Part shown: piece after piece, positions 43,325 to 51,401 of the stretch | How positions within the stretch are numbered: the stretch's first letter is position 1 | How the letters are laid out: each line of letters begins with the position of its first letter | Assembly (NCBI RefSeq): GCF_000425285.1 | Contig: NZ_AUDD01000006.1 | Location: forward strand, 62,001 to 126,000 | Direction of reading: 5' to 3' | From: Acidipropionibacterium jensenii DSM 20535 | GTDB lineage: Bacteria; Actinomycetota; Actinomycetes; Propionibacteriales; Propionibacteriaceae | DNA: 64,000 bases | Notes under the pieces: generated by a model | Databases searched by the model: none | Seen by the model: the letters and a program-made list of their open reading frames with translations, nothing else | What the model was told of the DNA's origin: nothing | Position numbers and translations under genes: made by a program

Positions 43325-44995
43325 ATGGTCAATCCCATCCACCCCTCCAAGGCCCTCTCCCGGCGCGGCTTCCTGGCCGGCACCGGGGCGACCGCACTCA
43401 CGCTGGCCCTGGCCGCCTGCGGGGCCAACGAACGATCGGCCTCCGGAACCGGTTCGGCCACCCCCACCAAGGGCGGGACGCTGACCATCCTGCAGTCGGC
43501 GACCGACATCAACTGGGACCCGGCTAAGAGCCAGTCGATGGCCGTCACCTCGCTGGCCCTGGTGCACCGGCGACTCACCACCTGGCGGATCGTCAACGGC
43601 CAGGAGGCCGCCGTGGTGCCCGACCTCGCCACCGACACCGGCAAGGTCTCGGCCGACGGCCTCACCTGGACCTATGTCCTCAAGGACGGGCTGGTGGCCG
43701 AGGACGGCTCGGCGATCACATCCGCCCAGATCAAGCACGGCATCGAACGAACCTTCGCCGACTCGCTGTCGGGAGGTCTCGGCTACCACAAGGCGCTGCT
43801 CGCCGGGACGAAGGGGTACACCGGCCCCTACCAGGGCAAGCACCTGGCATCGGTGGAGACCCCCGACGCGAGGACCATCGTCTTCCACCTCACCAAGCCC
43901 TACGGCGACTGGCCCTGGATCGCCTCCACCCCGGCCTTCTCCCCGGTGCCCGCCGGGGACAACCCTGCCACCTACACCCGCAAGCCGGTCGCCTCGGGCC
44001 CCTACCGGGTCGCCGAGTACAAGCAGGGGGTCTCCGCCACCCTCAAGCGCAATCCGAGGTGGAGCGCCTCCACCGACACGATCCGCACCGCCCTTCCCGA
44101 CACCATCGTCGTCTCGATGGGCCAGGACGAGTCGGTCGCCTCCCAGCGGCTGATCGCCGACTCGGGAGCCGACCGCAACGCATTCGGCGCCGACCGGGTC
44201 GCGGCCGCCCAGCTCGCCCAGGTGACCGGCAATCCGTCGGCCAGGTCGAGGCTGGCCACCGCCAGCGCCGGGCCCCTGCTCTACCTGGCCATCAACGTCG
44301 AACGGGTCACTGACGTCGATGTCCGTCGGGCGATCTCCCACGCCGTTGACAAGAAGGCCGTGCAGGCCGCTCTGGGAGGCAGCCTCGGCGCCGCCGTGGC
44401 CAGCACCTACATCACCCCCGGCGTCCCCGGACGTCAGGAGTACGACCTCTACCCGACCTCCACCAGCAAGGCCGAGCAGCTGCTGAAGGGCAGGAAGGTC
44501 GGCAAGCTCGTGCTGCTGACCGCCAACGACGACGCCTCGGTGGCGATCGCCCAGGCCGTCCAGCAGTCCCTGCAGAAGGTCGGCCTGACGGTGAGCATCA
44601 GCCCGGTGGAGGACGACACCTGGACCGAGCGCGCCACCCAGGGCAACGGGTCGGCCTACGACCTGGCGATCAGCGCCTGGAATCCCGACTACCCGTCGGC
44701 CAATGCCAACCTCCAGCCTCTCTTCGCATCCAGTGAGATCGGTTCGGGCGGCTACAACGTCTCCCGTTACCGCAACCCCGAGGTGGACAAGTTGCTGGCC
44801 TCGGCCGCGGCCCTGTCGGTGAGCGAGGCCAAGTCCCAGTGGGCGGCGATCGACAAGCGGATCGCCCAGGACGCGCCGGTGGTGCCGCTGGTCTACCGTC
44901 GCAACTCCTTCCTGCACGGGTCCGGGGTGTCGAACTTCTTCGTCAACCCCTTCCCCTCCTACCCGAACTACCTCACCCTGGGAGTGACGGCCTGA
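43325..44995 (+). CDS. dppA: Peptide-binding lipoprotein (SBP_bac_5), Tat-exported
   Basis: 556 residues. N-terminal SRRGFLAGTGA (Arg 13-14) is a twin-arginine motif, followed by a lipobox ending LAAC with Cys at 32: a Tat lipoprotein. The mature part is a family-5 extracellular solute-binding protein: KGGTLTILQSATDINWDP, YVLKDGLVAEDGSAITSAQIKHGIERTF, GPYRVAEYKQG, and LYLAINVERVTDVDVRRAISHAVDK. It captures peptides outside the membrane for the DppB/C channel. Ribosome binding site AAGGAC. Its stop shares an A with the ATG of the ATPase gene. Confidence 0.92.
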   Translation: MVNPIHPSKALSRRGFLAGTGATALTLALAACGANERSASGTGSATPTKGGTLTILQSATDINWDPAKSQSMAVTSLALVHRRLTTWRIVNGQEAAVVPDLATDTGKVSADGLTWTYVLKDGLVAEDGSAITSAQIKHGIERTFADSLSGGLGYHKALLAGTKGYTGPYQGKHLASVETPDARTIVFHLTKPYGDWPWIASTPAFSPVPAGDNPATYTRKPVASGPYRVAEYKQGVSATLKRNPRWSASTDTIRTALPDTIVVSMGQDESVASQRLIADSGADRNAFGADRVAAAQLAQVTGNPSARSRLATASAGPLLYLAINVERVTDVDVRRAISHAVDKKAVQAALGGSLGAAVASTYITPGVPGRQEYDLYPTSTSKAEQLLKGRKVGKLVLLTANDDASVAIAQAVQQSLQKVGLTVSISPVEDDTWTERATQGNGSAYDLAISAWNPDYPSANANLQPLFASSEIGSGGYNVSRYRNPEVDKLLASAAALSVSEAKSQWAAIDKRIAQDAPVVPLVYRRNSFLHGSGVSNFFVNPFPSYPNYLTLGVTA

Positions 44996-46710
44996 TGGTC
45001 GCGGGGCAGCAGGCCGGGGCGTCGGGAGAGTCCGACTCCGACCAGCCGGTGCTGAGGCTGCGCGACCTGTCGGTGCACTTCGGCGGCTCGGCGGTGGCGG
45101 CCTCCGAGGGGATCGACTTGGATCTGACCCCCGGCCGGGTGCTGGCCCTGGTCGGGGAGTCGGGTTCGGGGAAGTCGGTCACCGCGCTCGGCAGCCTCGG
45201 CCTGCTGCCCACCACCGCCCGGGTGAGCGGCTCGGCGCTGCTCAGCAGACCCGGTGACAAGGGAGGTGGCACCTCGGAGGTGGAACTCGTGGGGGCCGCC
45301 CGCCCCGTTCTCGACGACGCCCGGGGCCGCCTGGTGGGCACCATCTTCCAGGAACCGGCCAGCGCCCTGGACCCGCTGCTCACCATCAGGGCGCAGATCA
45401 GCGAGGCCATCAGGGCCCACGGCGACCGCCACGGGATCTCGCGCTCCCGGCTGAGGGAGCGGGTCGGGGAGCTGTTGACCCGGGTCGGGCTGCCGGAGGT
45501 CGAGCGGATCGCCGCCTCCTACCCCCATCAACTGTCCGGCGGGCAGCAGCAGCGGGCCTGCATCGCCCTGGCACTGGCCTGCGATCCGCCGGTGATCGTC
45601 GCCGATGAGCCGACCACCGCCCTGGACGTCACCGTCCAGGCCGGCATCCTCGATCTGCTGCGGGCCCTCACCCGCGACGGGATGGCCGTCCTGCTCATCA
45701 CCCATGACATGGGAGTGGTGGCCGACATCGCCGATGAGGTGGCCGTGATGAGGCGCGGGCACATCGTCGAGCGCGGTGGGGTCGACGAGATCTTCAGCCG
45801 ACCGAGCCACCCCTACACCCGGGAGCTGCTGGGGGCCGTGCCCCGGCTCGACGCGCTGCGCGAGGCCCCCGCGAGGAGGGAGTCGGAGCAGACCGGCCGC
45901 CAGGCTTCGGCGGTCGTGGAGGTCACCGACCTCGACGTGGTCTACCGGGCCCGGGGGCGCCGGCCCGTCCACGCGGTGCGCGGTGTCTCGCTGACCATCG
46001 CCCCCGGTGAGGTGCTGGGCCTGGTGGGGGAGTCCGGCTCGGGGAAGTCCACCATCGCGGGCACCCTGACCGGGATGGTTCCGGTGACCTCGGGATCGGT
46101 ACGGGTCGACGGTGTCGAGGTGGCCGGGGCCTCCCGCCGGGCTCTGCTGCCGGTGCGCCGCCAGACCGGGGTGGTGTACCAGAACCCCGCCTCGGCGCTG
46201 AACCCCCGCCGCACCGTGGGGGCCTCCATCGCCGAGCCGCTGATGCTCCATGCCGAGATGGAGTCCGCCCAGCGGCGGGCCAGGGTCCGCGAGCTGCTCG
46301 AGCAGGTCCGGCTCCCGGTCTCGATGGCCGAGCGCTATCCCCACGAGATGAGCGGCGGACAGCGCCAGCGGGTGGCGATCGCCCGAGCCTTGGCCCTGCG
46401 GCCGCGCCTGGTCATCGCCGACGAGCCGACCAGCGCGCTGGATGTCTCGGTGCAGGCGGTGGTGCTCGACCTGCTCGCCTCCCTGCAGTCCGAGTTGGAG
46501 TTCGCCTGCCTGTTCGTTTCTCATGACCTGGCGGTGGTGGAGCAGGTCGCCGCCCGCACAGTGGTTCTCAGCCAGGGCAGGGTCGTCGAGGAGGGGCCGA
46601 CCGACCAGGTGCTGGCGCATCCTCGCGAGGACTACACCAGACGGCTCGTGGCCGCGGTCCCGGTGCCCGATCCCCGGGTGCAGAGATCCAGGCGGGCGGC
46701 GGGGGTCTGA
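44995..46710 (+). CDS. dppDF: Peptide ABC transporter ATPase, fused DppD-DppF
   Basis: 571 residues with two complete nucleotide-binding domains in one chain. Domain 1: Walker A GESGSGKSVTAL, signature LSGGQQQRACIALAL, Walker B VIVADEPTTALDVT. Domain 2: GESGSGKSTIAG, MSGGQRQRVAIARAL, LVIADEPTSALDVS. The linker (about 275-305) ends domain 1 with SHPYTRELLGAVPRL, the OppD-type tail. Fusion of the two ATPases into one gene is frequent in actinobacterial peptide importers. Last gene of the operon; no clear terminator before the convergent map gene. Confidence 0.93.
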   Translation: MVAGQQAGASGESDSDQPVLRLRDLSVHFGGSAVAASEGIDLDLTPGRVLALVGESGSGKSVTALGSLGLLPTTARVSGSALLSRPGDKGGGTSEVELVGAARPVLDDARGRLVGTIFQEPASALDPLLTIRAQISEAIRAHGDRHGISRSRLRERVGELLTRVGLPEVERIAASYPHQLSGGQQQRACIALALACDPPVIVADEPTTALDVTVQAGILDLLRALTRDGMAVLLITHDMGVVADIADEVAVMRRGHIVERGGVDEIFSRPSHPYTRELLGAVPRLDALREAPARRESEQTGRQASAVVEVTDLDVVYRARGRRPVHAVRGVSLTIAPGEVLGLVGESGSGKSTIAGTLTGMVPVTSGSVRVDGVEVAGASRRALLPVRRQTGVVYQNPASALNPRRTVGASIAEPLMLHAEMESAQRRARVRELLEQVRLPVSMAERYPHEMSGGQRQRVAIARALALRPRLVIADEPTSALDVSVQAVVLDLLASLQSELEFACLFVSHDLAVVEQVAARTVVLSQGRVVEEGPTDQVLAHPREDYTRRLVAAVPVPDPRVQRSRRAAGV

Positions 46711-46733
46711 GCCCGGGCGGTCCCCGCGAGTAC

Positions 46734-47588
46734 TCAGTCCAGGGTGGTGAGGATCTCGGCGCCGTCGGCGCGGATCACCATGGTCTGCTCGAACTGGGCG
46801 CACCGGGAGCCGTCATTGGTGATGACCGTCCAGCCGTCGTCCCACTGGTGGGAGTGGTAGTCGCCCAGGGTGAGCATCGGCTCGATCGTCAGCGTCATAC
46901 CCTCCTCCAGGGTGACGTCGTAGCGGGGCTCGTCGTAGTGGAAGACGATCAGACCGGAGTGGAAGGCGGTGTGGACGCCGTGGCCGGTGTAGTCGTGGAC
47001 CACGCCGTAGCCGAACCGCTTGGCGTAGTTCTCGATGATCCGCCCGATGATGGAGATCGAGCGGCCGGGCCGGACCGCCTTGATGGCCCGGTTCATCGAC
47101 TCCTGGGTGTGCGTCACCAGGTCGCGGGAGGCCTGGTCGACATCACCGCACAGGAAGGTGTAGCAGTTGTCGCCGTGGACGCCGTTCTTGTAGGCGGTGA
47201 CGTCGATCTTGACGATGTCACCGTCCTCCAGCGGGCGGGCATCGGGGATGCCGTGGCAGATCACCTCGTTGACCGAGGTGCAGATCGACTTGGGGTAGTT
47301 GCGGTAGTCCAGGCTCGACGGGTAGGCGCCGTGGTCACACATGTACTCGTGGGCGATCCTGTCCAGGGCGTCGGTGGTGACGCCGGGGGCCACTGCCTTG
47401 CCCGCCTCGTGCATCGCACCGCAGGCGATCCGGCCGGCCTCCTTCATGGCCTCGATCACCTCGGGGGTCTGCACATGGGAGCCCTGGTAGTCCTCATCGA
47501 CATCGCCCAGGCCGACATAGGGGGGCCGAGGGATGGATGCGGGGACGTCGAGACGGGGACTCACGGGGTAGGGCTTGATGGCAGTCAC
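46734..47588 (-). CDS. map: Methionine aminopeptidase, type I
   Basis: 284 residues. It removes the initiator methionine from nascent proteins. A 45-residue N-terminal extension (PYPVSPRLDVPASIPRPPYVG) is typical of the actinobacterial long form. Metal ligands are visible: DGDIVKIDVTAYKNGVHGDNCYTF (two Asp), GHGVHTAFHSG (His), LTIEPML (Glu) and AQFEQTMVI (Glu). The conserved HGIPD loop precedes them. The gene is convergent with the peptide ABC operon, with 23 bases between. Confidence 0.95.
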   Translation of the reverse strand: MTAIKPYPVSPRLDVPASIPRPPYVGLGDVDEDYQGSHVQTPEVIEAMKEAGRIACGAMHEAGKAVAPGVTTDALDRIAHEYMCDHGAYPSSLDYRNYPKSICTSVNEVICHGIPDARPLEDGDIVKIDVTAYKNGVHGDNCYTFLCGDVDQASRDLVTHTQESMNRAIKAVRPGRSISIIGRIIENYAKRFGYGVVHDYTGHGVHTAFHSGLIVFHYDEPRYDVTLEEGMTLTIEPMLTLGDYHSHQWDDGWTVITNDGSRCAQFEQTMVIRADGAEILTTLD

Positions 47589-47660
47589 GTCTGCCTAGTG
47601 TACGAGGCCGTCGATCGGGACGTGTACTACTCTGCAACCGTCTCTTGGAAGGCGACCGAC

Positions 47661-47843
47661 ATGCGTTCGTGGAGAACCTACACTGCAGGTATTGTTCTTT
47701 TCTTGACTGTCACTTTCTTGGCCCCTCCCAGTCAAGGGCCTGAAAACTCCTTCTGCAACCTATTTCCTAGCTTTCCCTCTTGTCGTCTGAGCTCCAATCT
47801 CTCAGTGTTGCAAGGCGAATCATTCCGAGCTCGGCTGCCTTGA
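47661..47843 (+). CDS. Possible small secreted peptide (60 aa)
   Basis: ATG with GGAAGG about eight bases upstream. Residues 1-6 are basic, 9-21 hydrophobic (AGIVLFLTVTFLA), then PPSQGPENSFCNLFPSFPSC, which reads like a signal peptide and a short two-cysteine mature part. The last 25 codons are antisense to the response-regulator gene, and a CTTGACTG/CAGTCAAG hairpin (47702-47736) lies inside. Without homology this is only a candidate. Confidence 0.22.
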   Translation: MRSWRTYTAGIVLFLTVTFLAPPSQGPENSFCNLFPSFPSCRLSSNLSVLQGESFRARLP

Positions 47844-48432
47844 CAACTACTTCCAGGCGAGATTGTGTCTCGAATTTCTTGAACAGAGCCGACATGTGCT
47901 TCTTTATCGCGGAGCTGCTGAGGAATAGGTTCTCCTCAATCTCCCTGTTGGAGAGGCCGTGACCGAGAAGGGTGAGGACCTGGTGTTCGCGTTCGGTGAG
48001 TTCTGCCACGGGGAATAGTCTGTCTTCGGTCCCGGGTGGTGGCTCGCTCGAGTTGGTGATCCGTCGACCCAAGTTCTGAATAGTTGAGACTATTGCAGAG
48101 GGATTTGCTGTCTTCCGCAAATAGGCGGATGCCCCGAGAGCACTGACGGCGATCTCGGCACTGGCACTGGAACTGTTTGTCAGAATCACGATCGATGATG
48201 ATGGTGAGATGGAATGAAGTTGAGCGGTGGTGTCATATCCATTGGTCTCACCTATGGCGAGGTCCACAAGATAAACATCTGCGGAATGCTCGGAGGCATA
48301 TCGAATCGCATGATCTCCGTTTCCGAATGCGGCGACTGGATGAATTCCTGAGGTTGCGTTCAGTAGTGACATCAATGAGTCGCGGACGATGAAGTCGTCA
48401 TCGACGATGACTACGGTGATCGGACGAGTCAT
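47767..48432 (-). CDS. LuxR/NarL-family response regulator
   Basis: 221 residues from ATG 48432, which has GGAGGTG seven bases upstream. Receiver domain: D11-D13 (VDDDF), phospho-acceptor D57 (YLVDLAIG), T in ILTNSSS, K in YLRKTANP. Linker, then a LuxR-type HTH at about 150-205: LTEREHQVLTLLGHGLSNREI and LSSSAIKKHMSALFKKF. The last four segments fit the NarL class. It overlaps the end of the sensor kinase gene by 35 bases. The gene is noticeably less GC-rich than the core genes around it, suggesting acquisition. Likely targets are the divergently placed ABC genes, by context only. Confidence 0.9.
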   Translation of the reverse strand: MTRPITVVIVDDDFIVRDSLMSLLNATSGIHPVAAFGNGDHAIRYASEHSADVYLVDLAIGETNGYDTTAQLHSISPSSSIVILTNSSSASAEIAVSALGASAYLRKTANPSAIVSTIQNLGRRITNSSEPPPGTEDRLFPVAELTEREHQVLTLLGHGLSNREIEENLFLSSSAIKKHMSALFKKFETQSRLEVVVKAAELGMIRLATLRDWSSDDKRES

Positions 48433-49612
48433 GGGAATCACCTCCAATCGGTAGGGAGAGCGATGTCAGCCATGTCGTGGGATCAGATGTGCTCCTCATG
48501 CTACTGAATCGTCCGTTGAGGATCGCGACTCGCTCTCGCATGCCAATGAGGCCGTGTCCGCCGACACGTGACTCCTGGCGACCGGTGGCGAGTTGATTCG
48601 CAGCGGTGAACGTGACCGAGCGTCGCTCTGCATTGACGGTGAGGCGCAGCGTGCAGATCCCTGGGGCTCCGTGCTTGGCGATGTTTCGCGCCGCTTCGCG
48701 GATCCCAGCCACCAGGCAGCCATGGCACGCCGGGCTGAGCGCCAAGCCGGTCGCTGAGCCCACTACCACGGGTTGGAATCCATCGCCGCGGAGTGACTCG
48801 GCTGCTGAGTCCAGGACTTCTTGGAGGGGGGAGTGGTTGAGGAAGGCCGAGTCGAGATCGGGATCCGGATCCCGGAGGGCGATCAGGATCTCGTTGAGAT
48901 CATCGGCGGTGGCGCGAGCGAGATCGCCCACCTTCTCGAGGGAGCCTCGGATGTTCGGGTCAGGCTGGGCGGACGCATCGGCGGAGGCCGCAATGAGCGA
49001 GATCCGGGACAACGACTGCAAGGCTGTGTCGTGCAACTGGCGAGCGATGATCTGTTGCTGCTGTTGTCGCTGGGATGCGTACTTGTACTTCAGTGCGCGT
49101 TGAAGCTGATGAAAACCGAATGTTGTCAACCATGTCAGGGAAAGGATGAATGCCCATCCGAAAGTGGCGAAGACCACTCTCCTGAGTGACTGAGGAGGAA
49201 CAGCACGGGTCTCTGCGATGCAACTCAGCGTCAAGTACGCGAGCGTGAGGGAGGCTCCTGATCGCCACCGCCCGAGGGCGCTGCAACTGGCCACCGGAAG
49301 CAGGCCCGCGAGGGTGGCGAATGTCGAGTCAGTACCTGGAAAGAGGAGCAATGCTCCCTGGAAGGCCATGGCCACGCATCCGGCCAGGAGCGGCCAGCGG
49401 CCAGAGAAGGCCGCCGCGGTACACAGGGCGATCTCCAAGGCGAACGGCGCGACCTCTGCACCGTGCCGAGGAGGCGCTGTCATCAGCACTGCAATGAACA
49501 GGATTGCGATCGCGGCTGCGACCGCGGTCACGATACTCTCGAAGGTGCGGAGTCTCGCTCGAAGTCGCTTCAGTCCCCCCGCGTTCACAGGTGGAGAGTA
49601 GCGCTTGATCAA
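48398..49612 (-). CDS. NarL-type sensor histidine kinase
   Basis: 404 residues. About six N-terminal membrane helices (residues 27-45, 55-70, 75-92, 97-112, 120-135, 148-166) with short loops and no large sensor domain. HisKA_3 dimerisation: IIARQLHDTALQSLSRI with phospho-acceptor H194. The ATPase domain has GIREAARNIAKHG (N box, with N in EAARNIAKH) and GGHGLIGMRERVAILNG (G box). This class, with membrane-buried sensing, often regulates drug or lantibiotic ABC transporters. Operon with the overlapping response regulator. Confidence 0.9.
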   Translation of the reverse strand: MIKRYSPPVNAGGLKRLRARLRTFESIVTAVAAAIAILFIAVLMTAPPRHGAEVAPFALEIALCTAAAFSGRWPLLAGCVAMAFQGALLLFPGTDSTFATLAGLLPVASCSALGRWRSGASLTLAYLTLSCIAETRAVPPQSLRRVVFATFGWAFILSLTWLTTFGFHQLQRALKYKYASQRQQQQQIIARQLHDTALQSLSRISLIAASADASAQPDPNIRGSLEKVGDLARATADDLNEILIALRDPDPDLDSAFLNHSPLQEVLDSAAESLRGDGFQPVVVGSATGLALSPACHGCLVAGIREAARNIAKHGAPGICTLRLTVNAERRSVTFTAANQLATGRQESRVGGHGLIGMRERVAILNGRFSSMRSTSDPTTWLTSLSLPIGGDSHDSSDHRSHRR

Positions 49613-49842
49613 GTAGAGAGCGCAAGCCGGTCGGGGAATGGTTGATGATCGAGGCGGTGGGGGGAGGATGTGGTTGTCCGGCTCGTTGGCCGTTCTGGAA
49701 TCGGTCCGGATGGGAGTTCTGCCGGCGAGCTACACAGCCGGTGATTGGGGAGGCAGACGCGGCAGACATCGATCGTCTGATGCCCGTGGCGGCGGACAAT
49801 CGAGGTGAGTGCGGTCCGGTGGGACTTTGTTCGGAACTACTC

Positions 49843-50067
49843 GGTGCCGGCCGCTTCACGCTGTGGGCGCGGGTTCGCGCAGGTGCCGACCTGGGGACGG
49901 TCATAGTTGTGTTGACCTGCTGGGCTGAACAGCGGATGGTCTTCCTGTGCTTGCGTCTCGCAGTCATCAGCGATGTTGCTGGCCTGCTGGTCGACGGCCC
50001 TGCTGGACTCTACTCAGCTCGCAGGGTGTCCCGGATGGATCCGTTCGACGTCCTGCGGCAGAGCTGA
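49843..50067 (+). pseudogene. Remnant of a MacB-type ABC permease
   Basis: The frame reads GAGRFTLWARVRAGA and then LGTVIVVLTCWAEQ...LRLAVISDVAGLLVDGPAGLYSARR...DPFDVLRQS. Both parts match the intact permease at 57498-58766 (GAGAFTLWAQVRPGA, and the final LGTVIVVATCWAKQ...ALRQS), but the ~95 residues between them there are missing. There is no start or N-terminal region. It is a deletion remnant of a paralogue whose 5' part has gone. The original length would be about 420 residues. Confidence 0.8.
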
Positions 50068-50140
50068 TCATAGGCAGGCGTCGTTGTCGGTCATCACCAG
50101 GGGGACCGTGAGTCCGAGGCCTTCGTGAAGGTGGTTCCGT
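50068..50140 (-). mobile_element. Possible transposase fragment next to the permease remnant
   Basis: On the minus strand VMTDNDACL then stop, matching VMTDHGACYR at the same position after the intact permease (58767-58850). MTDNG-CYRS is a catalytic-region motif of IS481-type transposases. The similarity continues into GAGTCCGAGGCCTTCGTGAAG, which pairs with 58957 onward after a deletion. Highly decayed. Confidence 0.4.
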
Positions 50141-50636
50141 CTCAGACAGCCTTGATGATGCGCCCGCCGACGGTGTCGTCTGCCAAGACGTCTGGTCGTG
50201 GGCGTCCTGGAAGATCCACTCGAGCCGAGTGAAGGCTCCGGCATCTGAGCCGCTCGTCGCCTCGGGTGCGCAGGGTTGTCACCGGGCAGCGACCGACCCG
50301 CGCGATCTCCGAGAGAGATCTCGGCTACCGTGCCACACCACTGTGCGGGACATCCCTGACCCCGGTGGACGGAACTGGCGCCACCTCCTGGCGCTGGCGT
50401 TGGGTGGCCGCATGGACAGCATGGGACTCTTGGGAGGGTACCGATGAAGGTTTTCGGCGGCGTAGCAGATGACGCAATGGCGTGGTCCCGGGGGGTCCGT
50501 GATCTCTTGCGGTGATGGCCTCGGTTCCCGGAGAGCCGGAAGAGGTGTCCAAATGTACCGATCTTGGTCTCGTATCTGTACCGGAGTGAAACGTCGTCGT
50601 AAGGTCATCCAAACCCAAGTTTCACGAATTCAGGGG
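50141..50636. other. Intergenic region upstream of the three-gene ABC operon
   Basis: About 500 bases. I see an interrupted inverted repeat GATCTCCGAGAGAGATC (50300-50316) and no convincing reading frame. The operon promoter should be in the AT-richer stretch 50540-50630. The first ATPase codon follows AGGGG at only two bases, so ATG 50637 or GTG 50646 could be used. Confidence 0.45.
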
Positions 50637-51401
50637 ATGGTTGAAGTGTTCTCCGCAAGCACCAGTGGATCGCTGCGGATCGACAGACTTGACTTCTCCT
50701 ACTTCTCGACGCCTGTCCTACGATCCCTCAGTTGCCAGTTCGGCAGTTCCAGAACGGTGCTGCTCGGTCCGAACGGGGCCGGCAAGTCGACCCTGTTCGG
50801 CGTGCTGTCGGGTGCGCTCGCGGCACGCTCCGGCGCGGTCCTGCTGCCGGGAGCCGACAGCCCGACCTCCCGCCGTGAGCTGCGATCACGAGTCGGAATC
50901 ATGCCGCAGTCCATCGCGCCAGTGCCGGGCCTGACCGTCGCCGAGCAGGTGGCCTATGCAGGCTGGCTCGCCGGACTGTCGGCCCGGCGGGCCGCGCGAC
51001 GCGCGGGGGATGCGCTCGAGCAGGTGGATCTGGCCGGCAAGGCTGACGCCAAGGCGGGAAGGCTCTCAGGGGGACAGCTGCGTCGGGTAGGGCTGGCCCA
51101 GGCGATTGTCGCCGAACCGGAGGTGCTGCTCCTTGACGAGCCCACCGCCGGCCTCGATCCGGCCCAGCGGCTGCGATTCCGGTCCGTCCTCCGCTCCATT
51201 CCCGGAGACCGGGTGACCATCGTCTCCACCCACCAGATCGACGACATCAGCGAGCTCTACGACGTCGTGGCGGTGATCGAGGCGGGGCAGATGCGATTCA
51301 CCGGCACCCCCCAAGAGTTCCTCGGGCTCGCAGGTCCCGGCCCCGGTCAGGCGGAACGAGCCTACTTGAGCCTGCTCCGATCAGAGGAGATCGCGCTGTG
51401 A
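50637..51401 (+). CDS. ABC transporter ATP-binding protein
   Basis: 254 residues. Walker A LLGPNGAGKSTLFGVLSG near residue 40, Q-loop IMPQSIAPVPGLTVAEQ, signature LSGGQLRRVGLAQAI, Walker B EVLLLDEPTAGLD, and switch His in IVSTHQIDD. The order and the short length match single-domain ATPases of ABC-2-type export or resistance systems. It overlaps the next gene by 4 bases (GTGA). The two following membrane proteins would be its partners. Substrate unknown; the nearby two-component system suggests inducible export of a peptide or antibiotic. Confidence 0.88.
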   Translation: MVEVFSASTSGSLRIDRLDFSYFSTPVLRSLSCQFGSSRTVLLGPNGAGKSTLFGVLSGALAARSGAVLLPGADSPTSRRELRSRVGIMPQSIAPVPGLTVAEQVAYAGWLAGLSARRAARRAGDALEQVDLAGKADAKAGRLSGGQLRRVGLAQAIVAEPEVLLLDEPTAGLDPAQRLRFRSVLRSIPGDRVTIVSTHQIDDISELYDVVAVIEAGQMRFTGTPQEFLGLAGPGPGQAERAYLSLLRSEEIAL

